Counted from the stretch's first letter, positions 26,201 to 40,884 are shown. The stretch: 64,000 nt of DNA from Oncomelania hupensis (GCA_036898135.1 CM072511.1:36423625-36487624), one strand, 5' to 3'. A program made the numbers and translations. The notes: generated by a model not told the origin, from the letters alone.

Positions 26201-29200
26201 TATTACATTTCTTGTTTCAAAAATTTTTTTTAGTAGCTCATACAAATCGGCTAGTATAGAACGATAGAAGGGGAAACAAACCGTGCCAGTGTAGAATGAG
26301 TTAAATATCCTTTAGTGTGCAGATCAAGTGGGAGACTGCCTGTTTTAACCATATTAGATGTGCCGATGAAGGGATAGGCACACATTTGATATTATTTCTG
26401 AAGAACGTGTTTCAAGGTTCGAGTGAAGAAATGCATACTGGCGGGTTCTTCATCTCCTAAAGCTTCTGTGTTATAACTTGATTGTTCTGTTCTTTTGTAG
26501 GTGACAGTGGACCTTCATAAACGCTGCACTCAGTCACACACTGGCACTTCTGCATCTGCCCCTCTTGCTGCCGGAATCGTCGCTCTCGTCTTGGAGGCCA
26601 AGTAAGTTAGTTTGTTTAACTCTTTGTAGCTTTGTTTTGCATTGCATATTGTATGGCATAAGGTTGCTTCATACAGCATAACATTGCAGAGCATTGCATG
26701 CAAGAGTAGAATGTACAACAAAAAGGGCAAAATGTTTGTTTCACTTATATATCTCTCCTAAAAATTGGAAAGCATCATACATATTGTACCTTTTTTCACT
26801 GTACAACGGTTTGAAATAATGCATGCCACTTGTCTCCACCCTGTGCATTCTTGTAGTTCTAGATTTGGCTCATTTGCTGAGAAAGGTAACTTTCTACATT
26901 GTACACAGAAAAATGTATGTGTTTCGTTAATGTTATTTATTCCCATGTAGAATGATTGATGTTGTTTAATTGCAGCCCAGACTTGACATGGCGTGATGTG
27001 CAGTACATCACACTGATGACATCACGACCGGAACCAATGGTGGATGGACAGTGGGTCAGCAACGCTCTAGGACGCCAAGGTTTGAAGCTTGTTGCGAATT
27101 AAACATACTGGTGAATGGAGAGACTGTTATAATGTAGCCTCTTGCAAAATTTTGAGTAATTTTTTGGTCAGTAGATGCTAATTTTCATTGCAGTAAGTGC
27201 ACATTTACTGCATGACTGTGTGCAGACACAAGTCTGATAAGCTAATGTAACCTCTGGTGTTGTTGATACAGACCTGTTTACTTTTATGGTTTGTCCGTAG
27301 AGAGAACATCTTTAGCATGATTCTTACAGTCGACTGTTCGAAACCATGGTTTTTCGGTGATGTGCCATATGGTTTCCTGTGTCTTGCAGTCAGTTTGTTT
27401 AATCACTTTAGGACACACAATGAAAATCGAAATGTGATTGGTTGGTGTTTCTTCTTTGGGCCAGTCAGAAATTAGTTATCATCGTGACCACACGAGCTGA
27501 TGAGAATGGAATAAAATGCCAGATGTCAGTGTGTGGTGATTTTCACAGCCGAGCTAAAATAAATTGCAATGGATAACTTGATATTTTGGAGATATAAACG
27601 GGTGAAAATAAAAGAAGGTTTTATGAATTAAATGTATAGAAATGCTTACGACGTAAATTTACGTTTGAATATGCTGGAAGTGATCGCTAAAAAATCCCCT
27701 TTTACTTTCAGTGTGTTTCAATAGTTGTACAGTTTGCAAACTGTGGTTCTTTTCTCGAACTGTTACATCTTATTTCACTTTTAAACGAACAGTTTGGTCC
27801 ATGCTCCTAAGATATAAACAGCTTTATTGTGTATGCTTATTGCAGCAAGAAATATATTTAGTTATTGTTGAGGATCTTTTAGAAGAGCAGCACACCACAA
27901 CTTTCACTTTCGTTTCCAGATTGACTCTGCAATCTTACACTTTGGAGAATTATCTTACTCTTTTTGGTGTTCATCTTTGACATTTTTAGGGTAAATATGT
28001 ATGTGGTGATAATGATTGCTTAATCTTTTTGTTTGTGTACAGTGAGTCTTCGCTATGGTTACGGCCTCATGGATGCAGCACGCATGGTAGAGCTGGCTTT
28101 GGTGTGGAAAAATGTACCTGAGAAACACACTTGCCTGGCAACCACAAAGGAAGAAAATCAGTGAGTAGATTCATCTGTTTGTATAGTGGTAATATCTCTA
28201 GTTTCTACATCAGCCAACACGCCCACTGTGTTCTGGAAATTAAGAAGACACAGAACAGAATGTATGTACGTGTTCTGTATTTACTCTTGCAGCTGTCCCT
28301 TTAAGAAGAGACATTTACAATAATTTTTTTTAATGTAATTAAAGATTAGTAATATTTTTTACAAAGTTTCAAAGTATCCTACTGAACTGAAGATTTCAAA
28401 GTAGCACATGCATGCATAAACTTTCCTTGTTGACATTCAAACAGTTCCAGGAATGGTGCTCACCTAAAGTGTGTGTTGGGCTATGTAAATCAAAAGAGAT
28501 TTGACTTTCAGAATTTGGCAAAACTTTGCGTGCAGATGTTTCTTTTGCCTGCAGAAATTGCAAAGCAGGATTCTATTCTATAGGTTATTTTCTTGTGTAT
28601 TAGAATATGTGTTCCATGCTGGGTTTTCGCAGCAGGTGGTGAAGTTAGGAATTAGGCAAACTTTTGTGTGTGCTCTTCTCATTTTACATATGTTTGCTTC
28701 ACTTGCAGAAATTGGAAGTTTAGCAGGAATATATTTTAAAGATTAATCTCTCGTTTAATTTTTCAACTCACATGCATAGCAATGTGTCTGTGTATTCATA
28801 TAAAAAGGTTCCAAATTGTTGCCAATCTTTGCAAAATAAATTCTAAATAATCCTAAAATGACATTTACAAAACAATTGTTTTCCATCCCTCCTTCTGTCT
28901 GTCATCCCCACCGTCTGCCATCTGGGTGTGCAAAACATGCAAGTGGTTTAATATCTCAGAACCTATTTCAACTATCACAACCAAACTTGGTAAGATGGTG
29001 TATATCCATGAAACCGCATAGATCAATGATTGAATGACTTCCACTTCAGGGTCAAGATCACAGGGTTATCAAATGTTAGTCAGAAAATGAAAATGTTTCA
29101 CAAAATTTATATTTTTTGTCACTTGTGATTCTTTGATGCATGATAGATATCAATGACACACACATTCTGTGCACATTTGGTCAACCTCACTCCAAGGTCA

Positions 29201-32200
29201 AGGTCACGAGAGCTGTCCAAAGTCAGTTAGTTTAGGTACTTTGAAGTGACCTTGACCCTAAACTATGAGAGATATAAAATTCAAGCTTTTTGTAGTTAGA
29301 GATGATAGATTGATATATGTTCCGTTTTTGCGTTGATCTTGAAGGCCTTGCAAAAACATACCCAAAAATAGGTAATCATACAGTGGAATGGCTTTATTTA
29401 ACCCATAGTGTGCAACAACATTGGGTTATTTGATCATGCATGAGCATGAGAGGTCCCATGAAGTTCAATGTCATCCCAAGGTCAAGGTCAATGAAGGTCA
29501 AGGTCATCTCAAGGTCATTGTTTTTTGGCATAATTTAACTTTTGCTGTAGTTTATTTGATATTACCTATTTGGAACCGGAGATGAAGGCCATCTCAAGGT
29601 CAAGAGAATAGAAAGATCAAAGTGGGTTTTACTTTGCATTTTAATGCCAATTGTTCATTTTGTTTTTCTTTTGAAAAGGCATTTTCATGTTAAATATTGC
29701 AAGTTCCACAAAAGCATGTGAGTCATTTTGGCTTTGCCCTTCTAGTTTTAATTCATGCTGGGAATGTTTGTATTACAGAGGCTTGGAAGGTCAGAAATAC
29801 ACCACGACCATCGAGTCCAATGGCTGTGAAGGGGAGAGCACTGAAGTTCAGTATCTGGAGCATGTTCAGTGTCGCATCACTCTCAGCTTCCATCCTCGGG
29901 GCAATTTGGTTATTCATCTTACTTCACCTCAGGTTTAAATTTCTTCAAATTATTTTGCCTCTTGCAAGTTGGATGTTTATAAACACAGTCATGATCTAGT
30001 GGAAAGAGTTGTGCTAAGCTTACATTTTATTTTCACATGCTACCCATTGCTGGGAAGGAGGTTAGTGCACAGAACTGACAAACCCACAGACTTGCTTCTG
30101 CACTTTTACTCAAAATTACCCCTTGGGGTCATGAGCAATCTTGCCACTGTAGATTGTTCAAACCTATAAAGGGAAAAGTGAAAGCCACAGTTGGAAACCT
30201 GTCTTTCCTTTGTAGGCAAGACAAATTCACTGCGGCAACAGTACCCCCGTTGGAGTGCCGGGGGTTTTCAGTATAAATAGTATCCCCACTTTATGGAAAT
30301 TTAGTGCTTTAAATTCCCACTGTCGCTGTCTTCCTCATTTACTCTTTCCCTTTCCTGCTCTGTCCTATCACTCTGCTATACTATCTTCTTCTTCGCTAGA
30401 TCAATGACCTACCTTTTTTCTTGAAAACTCTTCCTGGACAAGACTCCTTGTTTGTGTATGAGGTCTGTTGGATCAGCTTGGGAGTGTTGGATGCTTTCTG
30501 CCGGGTGGTCACTAGGGCTTCCTATGATTGTATTATTTCGCACTATAGGCATTTTATATGTATGTGTTTTGTTGATGATTTATAATGATGATTGTATTCT
30601 ATTTTGTTTTTGTAACCGGGGTGTTCGCGTAGTTGAGGTCAACCCTTAGCCGTCCCCCGCGTGGGATGTCTTTATTGTAAAGTGACTGGCCGGTGGAGGG
30701 CATTCAATTTTCCCACTAGGGTTGTTTCGGCAGATCTTTTATGCGGATTGGGGGTTGTCCGGTCCTGATTTGGCTCGGAAGAGTCCGCTGGACCTAAAGC
30801 AACAATAAATCAAATCAACTCAAAATTAAGTCCAAATGCTTTCATATTTTTGTTTATACTATCTCATCTGATTCGAATGCCCATGTATTTCACCTTTGAG
30901 CAAGCCTTAACCTGTCACTGGATGTTGATACCAAAGTATCAGGTTTACTTTTCATGGAAACCAGAAGAATGAATGACCTAAGAAATTGTGCTTCTTTCTC
31001 AATAGACTGAGGCATTAGTTGGGCTTCTTTCGAAAACAAACAACAACAAAAAACACATAGACAAAACACTAGCAGACAGAGGAAACCTATGCATGGGCAA
31101 TGAAAAGTTCAGCAAACAACAGCACTCGCTGGCAGCTATTCAGGAGGAGAGACAATCTTTGACAACTGTTACATTTCTTTTCACATTTCTTTTCACCTGC
31201 AGTTATAGTTCACCTATAGTTTTGTTGTTGAGTTGTTTTATTTTCAGTAACCATTGGCGTTGTTTGTGATTTTTGGAAAAGCAGATTGTTGTAATAATTC
31301 TTTACTTCTGTTGTTGAACTAAGCTGTTGATTTATCGCTTGTATTTCCTTTTTCAGGGTACAAGATCTACCATCTTACCCCGGCGACCCAATGATGTATC
31401 CTCTGCTGGCTTCAATGACTGGCCTTTCTTGTCTGTTCACTTCTGGGGAGAGAATCCACAGGGGACATGGACATTGGAGATTGAGGACGGGAAACCATTC
31501 AGTCCTAATCTGGAAGGAGGTATGATCAATTCTTACAGAAATGATGCTTAGTTGATTGATCACCTATTGCACACAAACCTTCTTGTACATTTGCATTTTT
31601 TAACAGTTGGTGGTGACATCTTGGTGAAAACGAAAAGTGTCATTTTTTCTTGCATACAGGAATGCAAAACTAGTGTTATTAAAGCCCTTCTAGGTTATTA
31701 ATATTGAACTTATGATTCTTTGATGCATGATAGATATCAATGAGACGCACATACTATACAAATTTGATCAGCCTCACTCCAAGGTCAAGTTCACTGGAGT
31801 TGTCCAAAGTCGGTTAGTATAGGTTCTTTGAAGTGACCTTGACCCTAAACTATGAGAGATATAAAGTCCAAAGTTGTTGTATTTAGAAATGATGGATTGA
31901 TCTTTCATATTTGTTCCATTTTTGAATGGATGTTGAAGGTCAGGTTCATTTTTGCTTTGCAAAAACATACAAAAGATAGGTCATCATACAGTGGAGTGGC
32001 TGTTTATTTCATCCATAGTATGCAACAACATTAGGTTATTTGATCAGACATGCATGAGAGGTCACATGAGGGTCAAGGTCACTGAATGTCAAGGTCACTG
32101 AAAGTCAAGGCTACTAAATGTCAAGATCATCCCTAGGAACTGTTTTTTGGCATAAGACAACTTTTGCTGTAGTTTATTTGATACGATATAAGTGTATTTG

Positions 32201-35200
32201 GAGCCGGAGATCATCTCAAGGTCAAGAGCATAGAAAGATCTAAGTCAGTATAACTTTGCATGCCACCGTTTCATTTTGTTTTTTCTGGGTACTAATTTTC
32301 ATGTCAAATATTGCGAGTTCCATAAGGAGCATGTGAATCATATAGGCTTTGCCCTACTAGTTCTTTCGTTAGTTGTGTGTTCAAGCATTACATGTGTTAG
32401 TGCATTCTGACTGACTTTGTTTTTGTTGGCTTGGCTGTTTGTTCTGTGATGTGCTGCATCTATTTTCGCCTGTATTATGTTTAATGCATACATTTTAAAA
32501 GACCTTTCTAATCATACCAAATTTATTACGATAAAGGTTACTATATAGCAACAGTAATTTTTGTCTTGAAGTGGTGAAAATCCTACGTCAGGAATGAATG
32601 GCAGAGTTCTTGCTTGTCGCGTTAGGAGAGAAGTAGGTCAGCGTAAGGGTCAATGATGGGAAAGTATTAATAAAACGTTATTATGGTGTAAATTTCTGTA
32701 CCTTTACAGTGATCAGGATGGACGTCGGTTTTCGGCATTTTACCCATAGAATTTTGAAATGACCTATTGACTTGACAGTGAGTCGGTCATAAGACCTATT
32801 GATTTTCCAGGCAGTCAGTCAAGCCTATGACCATTTTCAAAAGAATACATCATCCTCGCTGACCTCAATTTATTCAGATCATTTTTTTCTGAGCGAAGAT
32901 TTGATTCAAAACAATGTATAGAAAACGGAAATGGGTTTACCTAACGAACTGTCTTTTAAAACAATAACTTGCCGAAGTGAAACGAAATAAGTAACCATAC
33001 AGTCTCTGCTTGCTTTTGACACAACGCAAAGTGTACACGAATGTCTGATTGGCCGAGACTACTTTCAGTTTAGTTCCTATCCCAAATTTTAGTAGGCGAT
33101 GATGTCATTATGTCACTTGCCGTCTGCAGAGTCGTGAATCGTGATATTTTAAAATGCCTCCCCAAAAGTGCCCGAAAATGGAAAAAGGCCAAACTAAACT
33201 GTTATTTAGCGTTTCGCGTGGTGAGAAACTAGAAAATGTCAGCGCATCGCGGGGACAAGAAAGTTCCTGCTCAGGCCGAAATAGTTGAACTCAATCCGAG
33301 TCCAGAGCGAAAGCGAAAGTCCGGAAAGGAGGCCAACTCGATGGCAACAGCCGCAAAACCAGGGACATCAACTGAGCGACGGTTCCTGACGAAATGGTTG
33401 GGTGAATTTCGACCTTGGCTTCGGTAAGATTATTTAGTTGTTCTCTTCAGAAGTCAATTATTTCAGATTTAAAAAAAATTTGGAGAGCCTAAAAGCCTCG
33501 TGTCTCAGGCAGGTCGGCAGCGACTCCCTAGTTGTAAATGGCAGCAGCATTCCGTACCAAGACTCCGTGCGCTATCTTGGAGTCAAAATTGACCAAACCT
33601 TGTCAATGCAAGATCAAATTGGTACTATTTGTCGTGCTACTTTTCTCGAGATGAGGCGCATTGCCTCTATTCGACCGTTTTTAACCGAGTCAGCGTGTGC
33701 AGCTCTTGTCAATGCTTTTGTGACATCACGGCTTGACTTCTGCAATTCTGTTCTGGTGGGTCTTCCAACTGAACAAATAAATCGCCTTCAACGCGTACAA
33801 AACAACGCAGCGCGTCTTATTTTGAAACGGAAGAAAAGGGATCACACCACTCCCTTACTATGCAAGCTTCACTGGCTGCCGGTGAAGTTTCGCATTCAAT
33901 TCAAGGTCTGCATTTTGGCATTTCGGTTCTTTGAAGGCACACTACCATCCTACCTAGCCAATGCACTTGTAGCCTATAAACCAACTCGGGCACTACGTTC
34001 TTCGTCTGAACGTCTTTTAACAGCGCCACTCCGAAATATGAAAACTTTCGGAGAACGTGCATTTTCTTTTGCTGCGCCTACTCTCTGGAATTCGCTGCCG
34101 GCAAACATGAGAGGGGTATCTGACTTGGCAACATTCAAATCGCAACTGAAAACGTATTTGTTCAAGCTTGCGTTCAAATAATTATTATTATTAGTTTTGT
34201 TTTTATTTCATTGTAATATTATGCCATGTGTGTTGTAATGACAGGATGTACAATGGATGAATGCGAGTGGGTGCGCAATGAGTCACAATGTGAGATTTGC
34301 GCGATATAAGTACCATTCATTATTTATTATTATTATTAAAAGAGGCATCAAATAGCACTATTAATCTATCCAAAGTTGACTGGTCTCTGTCAGTCTGTCC
34401 CTTTATTTTCACTGTTGTAAAACACTACTGTACACAGTACTTGAATGACACACTATGATGTTCTTGCTGGACAAATTGTATGTTCCAACAGGCATCTGTA
34501 AGAGTTGTACGCTTCTCTTTTTGTTGTTTATTGAAGTTAGATCTATTTATCATTTTGCTTTTGTACAATTTTTTTTCATAGACTTATGTGTCTTGGTCAA
34601 ATAAAGAAGTCGTTATCCGACTTATCGTTATGTCTCTTATATAAAAGACTTTTTTTTTATTCTCTCACACACACTTCCTCACACTTTTTGATAGGGCTAG
34701 GGGTAAGTCTTTAAGATGTAGTATCAGTGTGTTTGAAAGCAGTTTGAGTATAAACCTGGTTTTGCGGTTGTTGCCATCGAGTTGGCCTCCTTTCCGGGCT
34801 TTCGCTTTCGCTCTGGACTCGGATTGAGTTCAACTATTTCGGCCTGAGCAGGAACTTCTTGTTCCCGCGATGCGCTGACATTTTCTAGTTTCTCACCGAG
34901 CGAAACGCTAAATAACAGTTTAGTTTGGCCTTTTTCCATCTTCGGGCACTTTTGGGGAGGCATTTTAAAATATCACGATTCACGACTCTGCAGACGGCAA
35001 TTGACATAATGACATCATCGCCTACTAAAATTTGGGATCGGAACTAAACTGAGAGTAGTCTCGGCCAATCAGACATTCGTGTACACTTTGCGTTGTGTCA
35101 AAAGCAAGCAGAGACTGTATGGTTACTTATTTCGTTTCACTTCGGCAAGTTATTGTTTTAAAAGACAGTTCGTTAGCCTAGGTAAACCCATTTCCGTTTT

Positions 35201-35761
35201 ATATTCATTGTTTTGAATCAGAACTTCGCTCAGAAAATATAAGGATATAAAGATATCAGACACACATCTGGAAAAAGGAGGGAGACCCCACCATTCATCA
35301 CAAGATATCCGAACCAGTGGTTTCTCCTGCTGCCACTAGGGCAGAGTGGAGTGCAGTAAAAGACCTTGTACACTCCCATGAGTATGAAACAGGTCTGATA
35401 GCTCCTCTCTGGCAGCTGATCAAATGGCTGCATGGAGACGAGTTCCCCAACCTCATTAAGCTGGCTGCACTGTCCAGTGTACAGTACAGTCCAGTACATG
35501 TCCAGTGCAGACTGCTGACTGTGAGAGAGGTTTCTCATCCCAGAACCGCATCCTCATTGGGCTGAGAAACAGACTAAATTTTCAAACACAGAGCAAACTT
35601 TTGTAAGAGAAGCTGGGAGAGGTGGACTTGATGAGTGCTCTCGAGGCATGGAGGGCTGCAAAGCCAAGATGCCTCCTGACACTAAAACAAGCCCATAAGC
35701 CACCCCCAGCTGCATGTAGTGCTGAGTAACAGTTGACAGTTCACTTCAGTGGTAACTGATC

Positions 35762-35834
<73 letters not shown>

Positions 35835-38800
35835 GAGAGAGATAGACATGATCTCAGTTCAACAAATAAAAACCGTTAATTGTCTTTGTTCGTGTTCAGT
35901 GAATAAAAGTTGTTTCCATGGCGTTGATATAACATAAATTTTTTTAAAGTAGTGATTTTAAAAAGGACTTATCGATTTTCTGATCATTCAGTTTTTTGAC
36001 CTATTGATTTTGAAAATGACCTATTGATTTTTTTTATCAATCAGTCATCTACCTATTGACTCCCTAAACCAACCTGATCACTGCCTTTATTTACTCGTCG
36101 TGGCAGAAAACTACCATATCACACAAAAAAGAGAATATTCCTGTTAGTATGTTTGTAGAAAACTTCACATGTACATTTTGATGGAAAAAATCCCCAAATT
36201 CATAATTACGACCAAGGTGGAAGTCATCAAGACAGTGTTTGCAAAGAGAAGGTAGTCGTTCATGTGTGTGTCTGTATGTGTGTTAATGAACCTGTCCCTA
36301 GTCAGAGAGGCTCTAGTGACCTAATAGTTTTTTTTTTTTTAATCTGGTCACATGTGTAAACAATCTATATTTGGGTTACTTTGTAACGGGGTATGTGGGT
36401 ACGGTGGGTTTTGTGTTGTACCTTTTAAAGTGCTGCATCATTTTACTTTATACTTCACACAGTGACACATTCCACTCAACAATGCTTTTATCAATTATCT
36501 ATTTAGTTTAATGCTAGCGCAACAAACAAACAGAAATGAGAATATTGTCTACCACAGCGTTTTTTCCTGCATTCGCTGCCATGACAGTTGTTTTGCACAT
36601 ACTTTTATCACAAACTGCAAAGGAAATATCTTTCAAACTAATCAAAGGATTTACTTGAAAATGTGCATGTATTTACTTCCCAGTCTCCAGTGTATTTAAC
36701 AATTTTATTTTGGGACGAACACAAGAGCAAGACATAATCACAAGGTTGAAAATTCTGGCTTTCGAAACTCTTACATACGTTTAAGTAAGGTTTTCTATAC
36801 TGCATTCTTACGAAAGGAGTGTTCATTGCACCATTCTTTCTAAATAATTTGATCCCATACTCTTTCATAATTACATGATGAAACTTGTCAATGGATTTAC
36901 TCAGATATTTGCTTTTACTGCCAGCCTCCAGTGTATTTAGCAACTTCATTCTGAGCCACAAGAAATTCAAATAGCCTCACAGCACCGGAAATTCTGGCCA
37001 TTACATGAAATTGCTTGATGGGTTCAAACAACATTAGAAAGAGATGTAATTTCGTGTTATGTTAATTACATCCCTTATCCTTCGCCAGTGAGAAAGAGAA
37101 TGAGAGAGATAGATTCTCTTTTTTTCCCCCCGTTCTGTTATGTGTTGTTGTTAGAGGTACATATCAGTGGATTTTGCACGTTCACTTCACTGCTAATTCT
37201 CTTGGAAGAAGTTTCTCAATTGCCAACTCTTCTATCTATTTCATTGAGTAGCTTTGCGAGATTTATGTGTGAATGTATCTTTTTAAAATGCTGCATCCAG
37301 CCACATATGTTCCTTCCTGCGCATGCGTGTGTAATCTGCTAGTAGGTCTATATTAAAAATGATCTACAAAAAACATCTTTTTAAAAAAGTTTAGGTCCTA
37401 TTCTTGTGCTATTATTTCCTTGTGACTGAGACAACGTGCAGACGTACTTGTATTTTGAGTGACAGTGTTAGAGGGGATGGGGATGAGTGTATTGATTTAG
37501 TATAGAGGTCCCTATAAAAATAATTGAATCTGTTTATTGCATTTACTACAATTGGCTATAACGTCAATTTTATAGTTATTGTTATTTGTGACTCACACGC
37601 ATGGGAGGTTTTATTGATATTTTCCTTTTTAAAAATCTTTTTTGTTGCATCCGACTGAGTTAGAGCTGCCAAATAACGAGGATCTCCAGAAGTCTTGCAA
37701 AAGATGTCCTTAAAATTCTTTGAAGTTAGCAAGACGTATTTTATGCCTACAATACAATACAATACAAGGTTATTGCTTTAGGTCCAGCGGACTCTTCCGA
37801 GCCAAATCAGGACCATTTTTTTTTTTTATGCCTAAAGCCTACATGTATGTAATATACAGGCAGTCTCTCTCTCTCTCTCTTTTCTTTCTCTCTCTCTCTT
37901 TTAGAAATATGTCACTTAGACATATTTAAAACATTCCTGTCATGTTCTGGTCCATGTGTGTGGAATTCTCTAACACAAGAGTTCAGGGAAAGTAAATGAT
38001 TAACATCATTTAAAACTAGATGTCACATCATAAGGCCAGACATTACACTCCCCCACCCTCCCCTGCAATCTAACTACCTACCCTTATTAACAAAATAACA
38101 CAAAACCGCAATAATAAACAATTGATTTCAAACAAATCACTCGCTCTTTCTCACGCAATACAAGCATTCATTCTGTACATTCTAACTAAATATTTAACAA
38201 CAAAAAATGAAATTGGGTGGTTCAATGATAAACGCCTTAAGAAGCTTGAATTAAGCGAGATGAAACAATCACTTTAAAAATAACAAGGTTAACTTCTAAT
38301 AGTCTTGGCATTACTCAAAATAATGTTTAACCGAGCGAAACTCCATCTCAGGTCATGTCTTTGATTTATCTGATAACATACAAAATATAACGATATCTGT
38401 TCGTAGATCACACACTCTTGAGGATCCAGGAATAAAGTTTATGCACATACATTATACAAAATAAAAGAAGAATAAGGTTAGTCTTCCTGCTGTCTGGAAC
38501 TCTGGCAGGCAGTGCATGCCCTTATAACCCACCCTACCGTATCACAAAGTCACACCAGCTCAATGCCTATGTGAGCAGCACTGTTTAGTGCCTACCCATT
38601 TTGCTGGTTGCGGGCTATTTACAGCTTGCCTGCATCCTCCCTTCCAGTGAAGGGAAAGGAAAGGTAGCATCTGCGAAGCGATTTATAGCTAGCCTAGCTG
38701 ACCTAACCTCAAAACTAAAAAGCTTTGGTTGAGTCGGTGTGAAGTTGTCAATCCTCGACCTTCTGGCTTGATGATGAAACTGCGTCGGAGGTCGAGAGTG

Positions 38801-40884
38801 AGAGAAGGTAGGCGGTAATGTTGCTAGGCACAAACTCAGTCGTTACCCACTTGAGCCGGACCACGCAGGTAAAGAACGCCATGCGAAGGAACAAAATGAC
38901 GCACGTGAAACAGAATGAACCGAAGGTGTGGAAACAAGGAAGAGATGACAGAAGACTCATCCTGCAATCATTGGTGCATTCATAAACACATGCCCCAATC
39001 TACTATCAGTAATCTTTATCAAAATGTTGACAATCATCTCCAATGTCAATGAACAGTCTTTACTTAGCCACCTATAAAAATCACCAGTGTCAATGAACAG
39101 TCTTTACTTAACCAACTATAATTACAGAGCCACCATCTTGACCTAATAAAGCCACATTTCCATTCTTACATTTACTATGCATAGATAGCATAATTCCATG
39201 ACAAAAAAATATCAAACAAGCCTCCCTCGAAAATATAACATTATCTATATTATATTATCACACTAACAACATTTCTTATGCATTTGCTCTGCATGATGCC
39301 AGTCACTCCTTATTATCAAGTCCTAATAAAAATTAAAAACAAAAAACTGGCGACTGAAAATCAATCCATACACACAACACATTCGTTCCCACCAAGCTAC
39401 AAGCCACGGTAGAAAAAGCATAAGCCACTTAACAGTCCGCACAGTGTGATGGGGCGGACACTCGGTGCAGTGCAATCTTGCCTAAACAAAACTGCCTTCT
39501 ACAGACTAAGTTACCCGAACGCTAACGTCTGTTGCCACTGTAATAGCGCTAGACTATTGAACAGCTCTGTTCCCGCTTCTACAATCACTGTTTTTCTGGT
39601 GTGCGATTTCAAAACAGAATAATACCTCCCCTTATAGCTAGCGAAACAAAATAATAACCAACGCCCCAGCTCACAACTTGACCGTTTCCCTCTATATCCT
39701 TATATAAATTCATAAGCATCAAATTATGCTTAAGCTGCTGTTACAATCGCGTGAAACTCGAGCATGGCTAACTTAACACGCAAAACAAGTCTCGCCATGC
39801 AGTATTAGAAACGCTTATGTTACAATATATAGCTACACTATACAGCTACTACAACACTTTACTGCGACACTATACTAGACTCCACAAATTTTTATTCTCC
39901 CTTTACCCCCGATGGAGTGCCGGGGGTTTCATTATAAATAGTATCCCCACTGTCTGGAAACTTAGTGCTTTAAATTCCCACTGTTGCTGTCTTTCTCCTT
40001 TGTTCTTTCTCATTCCTACTCTGTTCTATCAATCTACTATACTATCTTCTTTGCTAGACCAGTCACCTACCTTTTTTCTTGAAAATTCTTCTGGGACAAA
40101 ACACTCAGCATTTGTGTGTGAGGTCTGTTGGATCAGCTTGGGGATATTGGACGCTTTCTGCCAGGTGGTCACTGGGGCTTCCTATGATGTTATTATTTGG
40201 CAATGTAGGCATTTTATATGTATGTGTTTTGTTGATATTTTATAATGATGTTTGTATTCTATCTTGTGTTTTTGTAAACGGGGGTTCGATAAATTATAGC
40301 CCCAGCGTCCCCTGTGTGGGATTTCTTTATTGTAAAGTGACCGGCTGATGGAGTGCGTTCAGTGTTACCACTAGGGTTGTTTCGGCAGATCTTTTATGCG
40401 GATCAGGGGCGAGTCCTCTTTCAGCGAAGTTGTGGTCTTGATTTTGTGGTTCTGATTCGGCTCTTTGCAAGCCCGCTGGACCCTGTAAGCAATGCATAAT
40501 TATATACCTAACTAACTATTCTCCCTTTTCTCCTAATATGTAAGATGATTGTATACCTTTTGTTTTTCCTTATCTTGCGACAGGTTATGTTTGTGAGTTG
40601 TGAATTAGCTTGTGTATATGTGTGGTGGTGGGTGGGAGTGGGGGAGTAGGAGTAGGGAATGGAATGCAAAGAGGGAAGGGGTATGTGTATTTAGGTACAT
40701 TATTCATTCATTTTTTTAGTAATTTCTGTAATTCTTACCATTGTTAAGGTTTGTGTTAGTTTAAAATCAATTTTATGTTAATTCTGAATTTTTTTTAAAA
40801 TTAAGAACTAGCAGTATGACAGGTCCATAGGACTTAATGTTATTATCCTATTAAAGGTTTTGACTTTTAGTTCTCTCTCCCTCC

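Larger units (their letters stand above)
32701..36089 (+). mobile_element. hAT-type DNA transposon, 3.4 kb, rearranged and carrying a nested LINE
   Basis: Ends 32707 (CAGTGATCAGGATGG) and 36083 (CCAACCTGATCACTG) form an inverted repeat. The element is flanked by a perfect 6-bp duplication CCTTTA (32701-32706 and 36084-36089). Inside are a transposase N-terminal exon (33154-33424), an L2/CR1-like LINE (about 33430-34335), an inverted copy of the N-terminal region (about 34750-35235 on the minus strand) and a hAT dimerisation-domain relic (35320-35720). It fills much of the 9.65-kb furin intron 12. Confidence 0.86.

Noticed and set aside
36638..36970. 110-codon minus-strand frame as a gene
   Set aside because: No recognisable domain, and the frame spans an internal duplication; kept only as a low-interest observation.
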